DNA of 52,863 nt, from positions 1-52,863 of the forward strand of contig CAJLFU010000012.1 of the NCBI GenBank assembly GCA_905205995.1, given 5' to 3'. This DNA is from an uncultured Haemophilus sp. Its GTDB lineage: Bacteria; Pseudomonadota; Gammaproteobacteria; Enterobacterales; Pasteurellaceae. The notes beneath the pieces were generated by a model, which searched no databases, had not been told where the DNA came from, and saw only the letters and a program-made list of their open reading frames with translations. Shown here one piece after another: positions 22,683 through 31,315 of the stretch. Both the position numbers and the translations under genes were made by a program. Each line of letters starts with the position of its first letter. Position 1 is the stretch's first letter.

Positions 22683-23024
22683 ATGGATATAAAGGAAATA
22701 CCTAGTGAATTACTTGCTGAGAGAGGCAAGAAGTTTTGCTCACTATACGGTTTAGAGTATATTGATACTGTAAAGGTTGATATAACCGACAAAGTTAGGA
22801 AAGATTTCAAATTCCTAGAAGATATTTTTGTATCTGAAAATGATTTTGAACTAGCAGTAAATCAACTTTGCCATGCGCTTGTTGTCATGCGTAATGATTA
22901 TGAGATGTTCTATGCAATGATGTTTCTTTATTATGTTTATGAGTGGGAAATTCAAGATTTCTTCTTTGAGTGGATTCAGACAAACCCGATATTTCTACTA
23001 GAAGCCGCAAACATTGCCATGTGA
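22683..23024 (+). CDS. Uncharacterised 114-residue moron protein
   Basis: A soluble, strongly acidic protein starting MDIKEIPSELLAERGKKFCS. It has helical segments and many aromatics in the second half (YEMFYAMMFLYYVYEWEIQD). No signal peptide; the second half is hydrophobic but interrupted by charges, so not clearly membrane. Not recognised. It begins 29 bases after the secreted moron and is probably its partner. The start is uncertain: GTG 22671 gives four more residues; neither has a strong ribosome site. Confidence 0.6.
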   Translation: MDIKEIPSELLAERGKKFCSLYGLEYIDTVKVDITDKVRKDFKFLEDIFVSENDFELAVNQLCHALVVMRNDYEMFYAMMFLYYVYEWEIQDFFFEWIQTNPIFLLEAANIAM

Positions 23025-23038
23025 AATAACTAAACGCA

Positions 23039-23070
23039 AAACCGCATCTTTTTAGGTGCGGTTTTTTATT
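23039..23070 (+). terminator. Uptake-like terminator after the moron pair
   Basis: AACCGCATC (23039-23047) pairs with GGTGCGGTT (23055-23063) around TTTTTTA, then TTTTTATT. It ends the moron transcript and, like the copies at 12474 and 30312, runs directly into the ribosome site (GGAG) of the next gene. Confidence 0.82.
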
Positions 23071-23079
23071 GGAGTAAAA

Positions 23080-23790
23080 ATGCCACAAGCAATTAGCAAT
23101 CAATTTAAGTTAGACCTAGCCAAGCTAGAGCAAAATGCACTCATTGAATTATTTGAGGTGGATTTAAGACCATTGCGTGATAGTGATGGTATTAGTGGTG
23201 AGTTATACCGCTTTTATGCCGGAACTAATGAAGAATCACAATCTATCGTATGGCAAGGTAAGACCTATCAGCCGATTGGCGTGAAAGCAGACGGCTTTGA
23301 AATGTCGGGCAGTGGGCCAAGCAATCGACCGACACTAACGCTAGGAAACATTGGTGGATTTATTACCGCACTTTGCAATCGCTTTGAGCAGTGTTTAGGT
23401 GGTGTTGTTAGACGAAGATTGGTCTATATGCACTATCTTGATGCGGTGAATTTCGTGGATGGCAACAAACAAGCCGATCCGTCACAGGAAGTCTTGAGCT
23501 ATTTCTTGATTGAGCAATTATCTTCGCTTAACCGAGATGTAGCTCAATTCACTTTAGCCTTACCGTCAGAGACTGATAACGCATTAATCGGACGAATGAT
23601 TACATCTACTTGTTCATGGCTTTATCGTGGTGTTGAGTGCGGTTATACAGGTCGAGCAGTTGCAGACGAAAAAGACCAACCAACAACCGACCCTAAAAAG
23701 GATAAGTGTAGCGGTTTATTGACTGGTTGCAAATTAAGAAACAACACTCACAACTATGGCGGATTTGTTAGCGTTGATAAATTGGGGTAG
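23080..23790 (+). CDS. Minor tail protein L-like (Fe-S tail tip protein)
   Basis: A 236-residue protein matching lambda gpL, with VDLRPLRDSD, VWQGKTYQPIGVKADGFEMS, and SGPSNRPTLTLGNIGGFITA. Four C-terminal cysteines at 178, 187, 210 and 217 have spacing 9, 23 and 7, the same spacing I recall for the lambda L cysteines that ligate a [4Fe-4S] cluster. The cluster-binding role is therefore likely conserved. ATG 23080 follows GGAG; the frame upstream is the terminator. It joins K, I and J in the tail tip assembly. Confidence 0.93.
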   Translation: MPQAISNQFKLDLAKLEQNALIELFEVDLRPLRDSDGISGELYRFYAGTNEESQSIVWQGKTYQPIGVKADGFEMSGSGPSNRPTLTLGNIGGFITALCNRFEQCLGGVVRRRLVYMHYLDAVNFVDGNKQADPSQEVLSYFLIEQLSSLNRDVAQFTLALPSETDNALIGRMITSTCSWLYRGVECGYTGRAVADEKDQPTTDPKKDKCSGLLTGCKLRNNTHNYGGFVSVDKLG

Positions 23791-23792
23791 GT

Positions 23793-24527
23793 ATGGACGG
23801 TAAACTACACAACGAGATAATCAAATACTCAAAATCAAAAGAACCACAGGAAAGCTGTGGTTTTGTTGTTTTAGTAGGTGGAGAAAAAGTCTTTATACCT
23901 AGCGAGAACGTGGCAGAAGATAAGGATAGCCATTTTGAAATCACACCAGAAGATTACATCAGTGCATCAGAGAAAGGCGAGATTGTGGCATTGGTCCATT
24001 CACATCCACAAGGCGAGCCTAAACTCTCTCAATCGGACTTACAAACGCAACTCTACAGCCAATTAGATTTTTGGTTGGTATGTGATGAGCAAATTCATAT
24101 TTTTCCGAAAATCCCATTCTTAATCGGACGCGAATTTAATCACGGTGAAATGGATTGTTACACGCTATTCAGGGATTTTTACCGTCTATCCGGTTATGAA
24201 ATGCCTAATTTTGAGCGTGATGATTACTGGTGGGGAGATGGCAAAAATCTCTACTTAGACAACATCGAAAAACAAGGATTTGAGCAAGTAAATGAGCCTC
24301 AAGTTGGTGATGTAATTTTGATTAGCGTAGGGGCGAATGTGCCGAATCACGCTGCGATTTATGTAGGCGATCAAATGGTTCTTCATCACGCACCAAAACG
24401 TTTATCTAAACGTGATTTGTATGATGGTTATTGGCTTAAACACACTCACAGCATTTGGAGATTTAGAGAATGGTCAACGTTAGATTTTACGGTAGCCTTA
24501 AACAGTTTGGAACTCAATTTAGGCTAG
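23793..24527 (+). CDS. Tail assembly protein K-like (JAMM plus NlpC/P60 domains)
   Basis: A 244-residue bifunctional protein. The N-terminal JAMM/MPN metalloprotease-like motif is HSHPQGEPKLSQSD with His69, His71 and Asp82. The C-terminal NlpC/P60 peptidase domain has Cys122 in GEMDCYTLFRDFY and a candidate His in VPNHAAIYVG. Lambda K has the same two domains and is required for tail tip assembly; the peptidase may also open peptidoglycan during DNA entry. It starts two bases after L and overlaps I by 58 bases. Confidence 0.93.
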   Translation: MDGKLHNEIIKYSKSKEPQESCGFVVLVGGEKVFIPSENVAEDKDSHFEITPEDYISASEKGEIVALVHSHPQGEPKLSQSDLQTQLYSQLDFWLVCDEQIHIFPKIPFLIGREFNHGEMDCYTLFRDFYRLSGYEMPNFERDDYWWGDGKNLYLDNIEKQGFEQVNEPQVGDVILISVGANVPNHAAIYVGDQMVLHHAPKRLSKRDLYDGYWLKHTHSIWRFREWSTLDFTVALNSLELNLG

Positions 24528-25087
24528 ATTGTAAAACGCCAGCCGAAGTCGTTCAGGCCCTAACAAGTCAAATCCCGAAATTGAGACAATTCATTCAGCA
24601 AGGCTTATTTACTGTAAGGGTAGGGCGAGAGTATTTAGATAATCGCTACCTTGAGCAAGGCTTAAATCAATACTTAAAAGAAGATGCAACAGTGCATTTC
24701 ACCCCTGTTTTAAAAGGCTCAAAAAAAGCAGGTTTATTCCAAACTATTGTGGGCGCCGTGATGGTTGTCGTAGGTGTATTTACTTCTTATGCCGGTGGCG
24801 CTGCGTTGATTGCTGGCGGTATCGGATTAATGGCTGGCGGTGTGGCTCAAATGCTTACAAAAATGCCATCAATGTCAACTGGAAGAGATGCCGAGAAAAA
24901 ACAATCAACAAGTTTTTCGAACCTCTCAAATATGGCGGCACAAGGTCGTCAGATGCCTTTACTTTATGGGCGGATCAGGGCAGGTTCGTTGATTATTTCT
25001 CAAGGCGTTGAAACGATGGATATAGAGCGACAGCCTCCAGAGAACAAGAAAGGCAAAATACTACCAATATTTAAAAATAGGAGTTAG
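24470..25087 (+). CDS. Tail assembly protein I-like
   Basis: A 205-residue protein: an N-terminal ubiquitin-like fold region (MVNVRFYGSLKQFGTQFRLD), then a Gly/Ala-rich hydrophobic stretch (about residues 90-130, IVGAVMVVVGVFTSYAGGAA), and a conserved C-terminal GRQMPLLYGRIRAGSLIISQ. This is the gpI layout, and it stands between K and J as in lambda. gpI takes part in initiator assembly but is not clearly present in mature tails. GGAG lies 10 bases upstream of the start. Confidence 0.9.
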   Translation: MVNVRFYGSLKQFGTQFRLDCKTPAEVVQALTSQIPKLRQFIQQGLFTVRVGREYLDNRYLEQGLNQYLKEDATVHFTPVLKGSKKAGLFQTIVGAVMVVVGVFTSYAGGAALIAGGIGLMAGGVAQMLTKMPSMSTGRDAEKKQSTSFSNLSNMAAQGRQMPLLYGRIRAGSLIISQGVETMDIERQPPENKKGKILPIFKNRS

Positions 25088-25089
25088 CA

Positions 25090-28000
25090 ATGGGTAAAGG
25101 TGGCGGTGGCGGTCATACGCCTGTTGAAGCTAAAGAAACAAGCCGAAGCAAACAGCTCGTCAAAATTGTTGAAGTTATTTCAGATGGTGAGATTGAGGGC
25201 TTGGCTGATGGCATGAAGTCAGTCTATTTTGACAACACACCAGTTCAAAATAAAGACGGCTCCTATAACTTCAATAATGTCCAATTAGAGGGACGAGTTG
25301 GTAGCCAAGTTCAAGATGTAATTGCTGGTTTCAACATCTCAGAGAAAGAAGTAAGTGTTGGAACGCAGGTTAGAAAGAACCTACCAATCACACGAACCGT
25401 TACGGATAGCAAGGTTTCACGATTAAGATTGACTGTTGGAGTCCAATCATTATTTAGCCAAGCTGAAAACGGCGACACAAGTGGAACAACGGTTGAACTT
25501 GTAGTGACTATTGGCTCTCAATCTTATCCTGTTTCGATTAGTGGTAAATACAGCTCTCAATATCTACAACAGCATACTTTTGACAATCTACCTCCAGTTC
25601 CATTTACTGTAAAAGTAGAGCGAGTAACTGAGGACAGTAAGTCTCAAAGACTACAAAATAATACAGTTTGGTCAAGCTACACCGAGATTATTGACACTGA
25701 GTTTACTTATCCAAACACTGCTTTAATCGGTGTTAAGTTTGACTCTGAGTATTTTAGTAACATTCCAGCTCGAACCTATGATTTATTGGGCTTACGGGTA
25801 AAAGTGCCGAGCAATTACGACACCCGTACACGTAAATATACTGGAATGTGGGATGGTACATTTAAGGTCGATTGGACAGATAATCCAGCGTGGATTTTAT
25901 ATGACATTGTCACAAGTAAACGTTATGGATTGGGTAATAGACTAGGTGAGTTTGGTGCGGATAAGTGGGCTTTATACCAAGTTTCACAATACTGCGACCA
26001 ATTAGTGCCAGATGGTTTCGGTGGTCAGGAGCCTAGATTTACTTGCAATGCATGGCTCACAGAGCAACGTTCTGCGTATGATGTGATTAATGATATTTGC
26101 TCGATTTTTAGAGCAATGCCAGTTTGGAATGGCCAACAGCTAACAGTTGTAATGGATAGACCGTTAGATCCGGTTTGGACATACACTAACGCAAACGTTG
26201 AGAAAGGTGAATTTAATTATACTTTTTCGGCTAAAAAAGCTCGCCATAATGCTATTCAGGTCGAATACTCTGACAAGGATAATGGTTACGAGAAAGCGAT
26301 TGAGTACGTTTCTGATGATGAAGAAATTAGTAAGCACGGGTTGAATGTTAAGAAAGTCACTGCGTTTGGTTGCACTTCAAGGGGGCAGGCTCATCGTACT
26401 GGGTTATGGTTATTACAGACCGAGAAATTAGAAACTAAAACCGTTACCTTTACAGTAGGCGCAGAGGGCTTAATGCACGTGCCAGGTGACATCATTAAAG
26501 TCGCTGATACGTATTACGCAGGCACTAATGTTGGAGGTCGAGTTTTAGCGATTAATGGTAAGAAAGTTACCTTGGATAGAGAAATCTCAATCAATGGTAA
26601 TAGCTACTTTAGTTACATTAATGCTCAAGCAAAACACCAAGATATTAAGATTATCTCTGTAAATGGTACAGAAGTTACACTTGAACAAAATCCAGTAGGA
26701 TTAAAAGCTTATGGCGTATGGTCGTTATCTACTCAACAGGTGGCAAGCCAATTATTTAAAGCTATATCTGTGAAAGAAGAGACGAAAGGCAAATACACTA
26801 TTACAGCCTTGCAGCACGAGCCACAGAAAGAGGCTATCGTTGATAACGGTGCTAAATTCGAACCTAAGGCGACATCAATCCTATCAGTTCCGCAAGTGAG
26901 CAATATCGGTGTAACAGTCAATTCAGATGGTAGCGTATCATTTGCTGGTGATATTACTGGCGGTAACGGTGTCATTAAGTATGATTTTCGTATCTACAAA
27001 GACGGTGCATTATTCGATATCAGACTAGGACAAACATCACCAAATCTAAACTTAGATGGATTGGAAAATGGCGAGTATTCTGTCTTAATCCAGGTTAAAA
27101 ATGAGAAAGGTCAAGTTTTAAGCGAAAGAACGCAAACCTTTGTCATTGATAAACCTCCAGCGCCAACAGGTGTAAGAGTTACTGGCGGACTTGGAAATAT
27201 CACAATCGAATGGGATTGGATAAATGATGCCACAGCTACAGAGATTTTTGTTAGCGAAACGAATGACATTAAAACTGCTACACGCCTAACGAAAGTTACC
27301 GCAAGAATGTACACACATGAAGTCGGAGCTAAGAAAGTTAGATATTACTGGTTAAGACATACTCGAGGTGTGAACGTTGGGCCATTTAGCCAACAAGGTG
27401 GCTTGCGTGGCGAAAGCTCGGTTGATATTGATGCGGAATTAGAGATTTTAAACAAAAAACTCTCTCAAAACATCGTAAACGAAGTAATTGACACCGCCTT
27501 ACCAGCTCGAAATCTAGACTTAATTAAAACGGTCAATGGATTGAATGTTGGAAAATATCAAGGCCATAAACAAGTTTACAATACTGCAGACGGTAAACTT
27601 TATACATGGAACGGTAGCAAATATCTTGAGAATGGCATTGATGCAAGCGGTATCCGCATCAAAACAACGCAACTAGTTGGCACGTTACAAGCTGACCAAA
27701 TCGGCGCAAACACAATCGGGGCTGGTGCGTTACAAGCTGGAGCGGTGCGAGCTGAGCATATGGCAGCGGGTCAGATTACTGCTGACAAGTTAGCAATAGG
27801 TCTTGGCGGCAACTTGCTCTATAACCCTATTTTTGACAACAATGCCTATGGCTGGAGTGAAAATAGAGGTAATGGCGACCTAACAAGTCAAACAACAAGC
27901 CTAATAAGACGAACAAGTAGCAGATTCAGTGGATTAGTTACTAATGGTTCGGTTTTAATCGCTGAAGTTAGAGCTAATTCTGCCGTATCAAGCTGGTGGC

Positions 28001-28770
28001 AGGTTGCAACCCAAGTGATTAGAGTTGTACCTAACCAAAGATACTGCTTGTCGGCTTTTGTTGATGCGTGGAATTGCACTGGCGAACTAATGGTGCAAGA
28101 GCTTTCTAGTGATGGCTCCTCTTGGGTTAGGGATTTTGCTTTTTCTGGGCGGAGAAGTAGAAATATTTCAGGGTATTCTCAAGCTGGAGTTATGGAGGAG
28201 GGCTCTGGCAGCGTCGAACCGTCAACTCGCACACACGCATTCTTTATCGCCCCTAGCTCTGGCTATGTGTCAGTTGTTTGCATTATGCGTGATATACAAA
28301 CGGCTAGTACGCTTAAAATCGCCAATCCAATGCTTGAAGAGTGTGCTGAATACACAACTCAGCCTAGCCCATGGCAAAACGCAGGCGTAACAGCCATTCA
28401 TGGTGGCTCCATTGTTACTAACTCAATAACCACTCAACAAATGGCTGCTAATAGCATTACTGCGAATGAGATTGCAACTGGTGCTGTGGCCGCTAAGCAT
28501 GTTGCAGTAGGCAGTATTGGAGCAACTCACATTGCTACACGGTCACTCACTGCGGATAAGTTAAATGTGTCTCAACTTTCTGCCGTTAGCTCCAATATGG
28601 GCGATATTAACGGTGGGTCACTTAATATCAATAATAGATTCAAGGTGAGTAGGAGCGGTCAGGTTGAAATGAGAGCGTCAGCGGGTAATGTCGGCATGAT
28701 TATAACTAATGAGGCTATATCTGTTTATGATGAACGAGGTAGGCTGAGGGTTAAAATGGGGAGATTATAA
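25090..28770 (+). CDS. Tail tip / host specificity protein J-like
   Basis: A 1226-residue central tail fibre. The N-terminus GKGGGGGHTPVEAKETSRSK is typical for J. TSKRYGLGNRLGEFGADKWA and CNAWLTEQRSAYDVINDICS lie in the conserved hub region. A fibronectin III-like domain follows (PPAPTGVRVTGGLGNITIEW near residue 690), then stalk repeats (ITADKL, GAGALQAGAV) and a final FKVSRSGQVEMRASAGN. It contacts the host receptor and, with L, closes the tail tip. The C-terminal part is expected to be the variable host-range portion. The stop overlaps the next ATG. Confidence 0.95.
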   Translation: MGKGGGGGHTPVEAKETSRSKQLVKIVEVISDGEIEGLADGMKSVYFDNTPVQNKDGSYNFNNVQLEGRVGSQVQDVIAGFNISEKEVSVGTQVRKNLPITRTVTDSKVSRLRLTVGVQSLFSQAENGDTSGTTVELVVTIGSQSYPVSISGKYSSQYLQQHTFDNLPPVPFTVKVERVTEDSKSQRLQNNTVWSSYTEIIDTEFTYPNTALIGVKFDSEYFSNIPARTYDLLGLRVKVPSNYDTRTRKYTGMWDGTFKVDWTDNPAWILYDIVTSKRYGLGNRLGEFGADKWALYQVSQYCDQLVPDGFGGQEPRFTCNAWLTEQRSAYDVINDICSIFRAMPVWNGQQLTVVMDRPLDPVWTYTNANVEKGEFNYTFSAKKARHNAIQVEYSDKDNGYEKAIEYVSDDEEISKHGLNVKKVTAFGCTSRGQAHRTGLWLLQTEKLETKTVTFTVGAEGLMHVPGDIIKVADTYYAGTNVGGRVLAINGKKVTLDREISINGNSYFSYINAQAKHQDIKIISVNGTEVTLEQNPVGLKAYGVWSLSTQQVASQLFKAISVKEETKGKYTITALQHEPQKEAIVDNGAKFEPKATSILSVPQVSNIGVTVNSDGSVSFAGDITGGNGVIKYDFRIYKDGALFDIRLGQTSPNLNLDGLENGEYSVLIQVKNEKGQVLSERTQTFVIDKPPAPTGVRVTGGLGNITIEWDWINDATATEIFVSETNDIKTATRLTKVTARMYTHEVGAKKVRYYWLRHTRGVNVGPFSQQGGLRGESSVDIDAELEILNKKLSQNIVNEVIDTALPARNLDLIKTVNGLNVGKYQGHKQVYNTADGKLYTWNGSKYLENGIDASGIRIKTTQLVGTLQADQIGANTIGAGALQAGAVRAEHMAAGQITADKLAIGLGGNLLYNPIFDNNAYGWSENRGNGDLTSQTTSLIRRTSSRFSGLVTNGSVLIAEVRANSAVSSWWQVATQVIRVVPNQRYCLSAFVDAWNCTGELMVQELSSDGSSWVRDFAFSGRRSRNISGYSQAGVMEEGSGSVEPSTRTHAFFIAPSSGYVSVVCIMRDIQTASTLKIANPMLEECAEYTTQPSPWQNAGVTAIHGGSIVTNSITTQQMAANSITANEIATGAVAAKHVAVGSIGATHIATRSLTADKLNVSQLSAVSSNMGDINGGSLNINNRFKVSRSGQVEMRASAGNVGMIITNEAISVYDERGRLRVKMGRL

Positions 28771-29213
28771 TGGCAAATTACGGATTTGAAGTATGTAATG
28801 CAGATGGGATTATTAGGGATAAGGTAACGAGTAAATTTGCGAGAATTATAGCAAAGTTGCACGTCCCTCTTATCGTAGCATACGACTATGCTTACCAGAA
28901 AGCAGGTAGTGGGTCATTTATTGTGAATGAATTGTTGAATATACCTAAAGGCTATATCCCATTTTACTTTATCTCTCCGGCAGAACTTAACGGATGTTTT
29001 TACCCAAATGTGAAAATATCAGGCAACATAATCAGTTGGGACTTTTACATTTACGACAGGGAATTATTCCCTCGCAATTACGACAAAAAGAATGGCGTTT
29101 CTGACCTTTTTGGTGATAATCCAGTCGGATTTGATTCTACTGATGTTGCGCCCAAGCGAACTGCTATCTTTGGTGGATGTTATATAAATGTAGGAATTTG
29201 CCCAGATGCTTAA
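28770..29213 (+). CDS. Tail-tip accessory protein (147 residues), unrecognised
   Basis: Starts MANYGFEVCNADGIIRDKVT directly on the J stop (TAATG). Beta-rich and aromatic with GYIPFYFISPAELNGCFYPN and ISWDFYIYDRELF. The opening YGFEVCNADG resembles other small proteins found after J in siphophages, where tail-surface proteins open with Y-G-x-x-V-x-N-x-x-G. I do not know a function. Coupled translation with J suggests it is made with the tail tip and may bind it. The next gene overlaps it by 8 bases. Confidence 0.65.
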   Translation: MANYGFEVCNADGIIRDKVTSKFARIIAKLHVPLIVAYDYAYQKAGSGSFIVNELLNIPKGYIPFYFISPAELNGCFYPNVKISGNIISWDFYIYDRELFPRNYDKKNGVSDLFGDNPVGFDSTDVAPKRTAIFGGCYINVGICPDA

Positions 29214-29991
29214 AATATCTTCAGAAGATGCTATCAATATCATTGATGATACATACAAAAACTATCATCTACGCAAGTCAGGGGTTTTATACGATAAAGA
29301 CTTCGAGATCAACGGCATGACTAAAGACTGCTATATTCCGTGTGTCGGATTTAACTCGCCAATAATAGTCATCCACCCAAGAGGGCATGATTACAACAGT
29401 AAAGTTACGTATGTTCCAGTTAGCAGGAATATGACAAACAAAGACTATATTAAGAGTGAATACAGAAATACTTTTGGATTTCAGATCTACGTCTGGTGGA
29501 ATCTGCATGTAAATGAGGGTATTGAATATTATATATTTGATGATTGGCAGCCAGAAACAGCAAAATACGGTTTAACCTTATGGAATGAAAAAGGCGAAAT
29601 CATATACCATTCTGACTGGTATAGGCTTAAATTGCTCGGGGTGCATCAGTTAGGTAGAGCGGGACCATCTATAAGTAATGACTTAAAAATTGATATATCA
29701 AAGTTTTCAAATCTATCAAATAAAGTCGGGATATTAATGCCGTTTGTGAGGAGGTGCATGATGGGAGGATTGCCAGGGCAATATCTCCCACCTGCTGGAG
29801 GGCATAATACATTTAATAACTATGAGCTTGGAGAGGGCTTCTTTTTTAAAGATAAAAACACGATCCAATACTCTTGGGTTTGTCTATCTGGGATTGATGG
29901 ATGGTGGTTCTCATGGGATCAGATAATCACACCGCCATCATCATTCATTTTAACAGTTGATCTCGATGGCATGCCATTAAATTACAATTAG
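29206..29991 (+). CDS. Tail-tip accessory protein (261 residues), unrecognised
   Basis: Starts MLKISSEDAINIIDDTYKNY and overlaps the previous gene. Rich in Tyr and Trp (QIYVWWNLHVNEGIEYYIFD) and beta-like, with a glycine-rich segment LPGQYLPPAGGHNTF. No signal peptide, membrane span or catalytic motif seen. By position in the J-to-int interval it is probably structural and may be part of the receptor-binding apparatus. Not recognised from memory; an alternative is an enzyme acting on surface glycans, for which there is no motif. Confidence 0.6.
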   Translation: MLKISSEDAINIIDDTYKNYHLRKSGVLYDKDFEINGMTKDCYIPCVGFNSPIIVIHPRGHDYNSKVTYVPVSRNMTNKDYIKSEYRNTFGFQIYVWWNLHVNEGIEYYIFDDWQPETAKYGLTLWNEKGEIIYHSDWYRLKLLGVHQLGRAGPSISNDLKIDISKFSNLSNKVGILMPFVRRCMMGGLPGQYLPPAGGHNTFNNYELGEGFFFKDKNTIQYSWVCLSGIDGWWFSWDQIITPPSSFILTVDLDGMPLNYN

Positions 29992-29999
29992 GAGTAAAC

Positions 30000-30293
30000 A
30001 TGACAACATTTAACAAAATCTTAAACCCAATGTACTCAGCTATCGCTGCATACTCAAAACAAGAAGATGGCTCAATCAATGCGAAGTATGTATTAGGCAC
30101 TGGTGAAGATAGTGATGGCTCTGTGACTAACTTCACGCCAATTATCTCTGATTATAAATGGATTGATGCAGCCACAGCAAAAGAGCTAATGAGCAAGCCA
30201 TTAACCAAAGACGATATTGGCAAAACAACAGAGCAGATTGAACTGGAACGGATTTACGCTTACCTAAAAGAGAACGGTCAAATCGTAATCTAA
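30000..30293 (+). CDS. Small fibre-cassette protein (97 residues)
   Basis: Starts MTTFNKILNPMYSAIAAYSK with AGGAG seven bases upstream. Soluble, mixed charge, ending LERIYAYLKENGQIVI. Not recognised. Position after the two tail-tip accessory genes and before a terminator suggests a structural or assembly partner. It closes the first half of the post-J cassette. Confidence 0.6.
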   Translation: MTTFNKILNPMYSAIAAYSKQEDGSINAKYVLGTGEDSDGSVTNFTPIISDYKWIDAATAKELMSKPLTKDDIGKTTEQIELERIYAYLKENGQIVI

Positions 30294-30311
30294 TCAACCT
30301 TAAACTAAACC

Positions 30312-30346
30312 AACCGCACTTTGAGAAATCATTGTGCGGTTTTTTA
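30312..30346 (+). terminator. Uptake-sequence terminator in the fibre cassette
   Basis: AACCGCAC (30312-30319) and GTGCGGTT (30334-30341) form an 8-bp stem around a 14-base loop, followed by TTTTATT. It separates the 97-residue gene from the 111-residue gene, whose GGAG and ATG follow the T-run directly. Confidence 0.8.
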
Positions 30347-30357
30347 TTGGAGCGAAT

Positions 30358-30693
30358 ATGGAAAACATTGAGCTAGAAACAGTGCGTGGTGATGATGACG
30401 GGTGGACTTTTGAAATCCTAGAAGATGACGAACAGAAAAGTGATTTAACCGGAAGTAAGTTCGATATGTGGATTGAGCCAAAGAAAGGCGAGATTATCAA
30501 ACTATCAACCGAAACAGGCGAGATTACTGTAAGCGAAAATCTAGTTACCGTTACATTGTCACACGATAAAACGCTAGGGGCGAAGTGGGAAACAGCAAGC
30601 TGGGATTTGCAGTGTACCAGTCCGCAAGGATTAGTTAGAACGCTCGCAGGCGGTGAATTTACGCTTATTCATGATGTGACGGAGGCGAGATGA
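30358..30693 (+). CDS. BppU-N-like baseplate/fibre adaptor (111 residues)
   Basis: Starts MENIELETVRGDDDGWTFEI. The RGDD-x-WTF-x-ILxDD opening, the DLTGSKFDMWIEP strand, a central GEITVSENLVTVTLS and the end GGEFTLIHDVTE fit the small immunoglobulin-like N-terminal module of phage baseplate upper proteins. Such modules attach receptor-binding fibres to the tail. Similarity is pattern-level only. ATG 30358 is used; the frame upstream is the terminator. Its stop overlaps the next start (ATGA). Confidence 0.5.
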   Translation: MENIELETVRGDDDGWTFEILEDDEQKSDLTGSKFDMWIEPKKGEIIKLSTETGEITVSENLVTVTLSHDKTLGAKWETASWDLQCTSPQGLVRTLAGGEFTLIHDVTEAR

Positions 30694-30827
30694 TTATCAG
30701 ATTAGTTAAGCGCTCAAGACCAAATATTAAAGTTAAGGTGCGTTTAATCAAAGAGATTGGCGAGAGAAAGGAAAAAATCCCAACTCTCGAAGAATTAAAA
30801 GCCTTTTACAACATAGGAGCATTATAA
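30690..30827 (+). CDS. 45-residue basic protein in the fibre cassette
   Basis: A short frame MIIRLVKRSRPNIKVKVRLI continuing to EELKAFYNIGAL, strongly basic in the first two thirds. It is bounded by overlapping junctions on both sides (ATGA with the 111-residue gene, TAATG with the 162-residue gene), and GGAGGCGAG lies upstream, so it is very likely translated. Not recognised. It may be a linker between adaptor and fibre genes. Confidence 0.65.
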   Translation: MIIRLVKRSRPNIKVKVRLIKEIGERKEKIPTLEELKAFYNIGAL

Positions 30828-31315
30828 TGGCACGACAAGATTTTAGTCAGATTTTAACCGAATTTGCCGAGTTCGTTGGTAGTAAAGATAAGGAAATTAT
30901 TACCATTATCGGGGCATTATCCTCACTGACAACTACACAAAAAGATTCGATTGTTGGTGCAATCAACGAATTGAAGCAAACTATCACGGCATTATCGGGT
31001 AGCAGTGCAGGTATTGACGATACTTCCACTGGCGATAGTTCAACGCTATCAGCGAAGAAAATCATTGAGCTTTTAAATCAAGCAAAAGCTGATGTTAAAA
31101 ATGAGCTTTTAGGTGGACAGGTTGAAGCGAGCATTGACACTATCAAAGAATTAGGCGATATGCTCAAAAATATGCAAACTGGTGAGGACGGTTTGAATAA
31201 ATTAGTTCAAAAAGTTACTCAAACAAACCAATCACTTGCACTTCTTGTTGGGAAATTTACTGTGCTTGATGGCATCAACTTAAAAGAAGCTTACACTCGA
31301 GGTTACAATAAATAA
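30827..31315 (+). CDS. Tail fibre protein, trunk segment (162 residues)
   Basis: Starts MARQDFSQILTEFAEFVGSK. It has the fibre motif LTTTQKDSIVGAINELKQTI near residue 50, then STLSAKKIIELLNQAKADVK, helical heptad-like stretches seen in trimeric fibre shafts. The N-terminal FxEFAEFVG motif recurs in the next gene (VSEFAEFMG), suggesting both dock on the same partner. The stop overlaps the next start (TAATG). Expected to form part of the receptor-binding fibre. Confidence 0.7.
   Translation: MARQDFSQILTEFAEFVGSKDKEIITIIGALSSLTTTQKDSIVGAINELKQTITALSGSSAGIDDTSTGDSSTLSAKKIIELLNQAKADVKNELLGGQVEASIDTIKELGDMLKNMQTGEDGLNKLVQKVTQTNQSLALLVGKFTVLDGINLKEAYTRGYNK

Noticed and set aside
28770..29991. Lambda-type Stf/Tfa side tail fibre genes after J
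   Set aside because: No Stf collagen-like repeats or Tfa signature are visible in these proteins.
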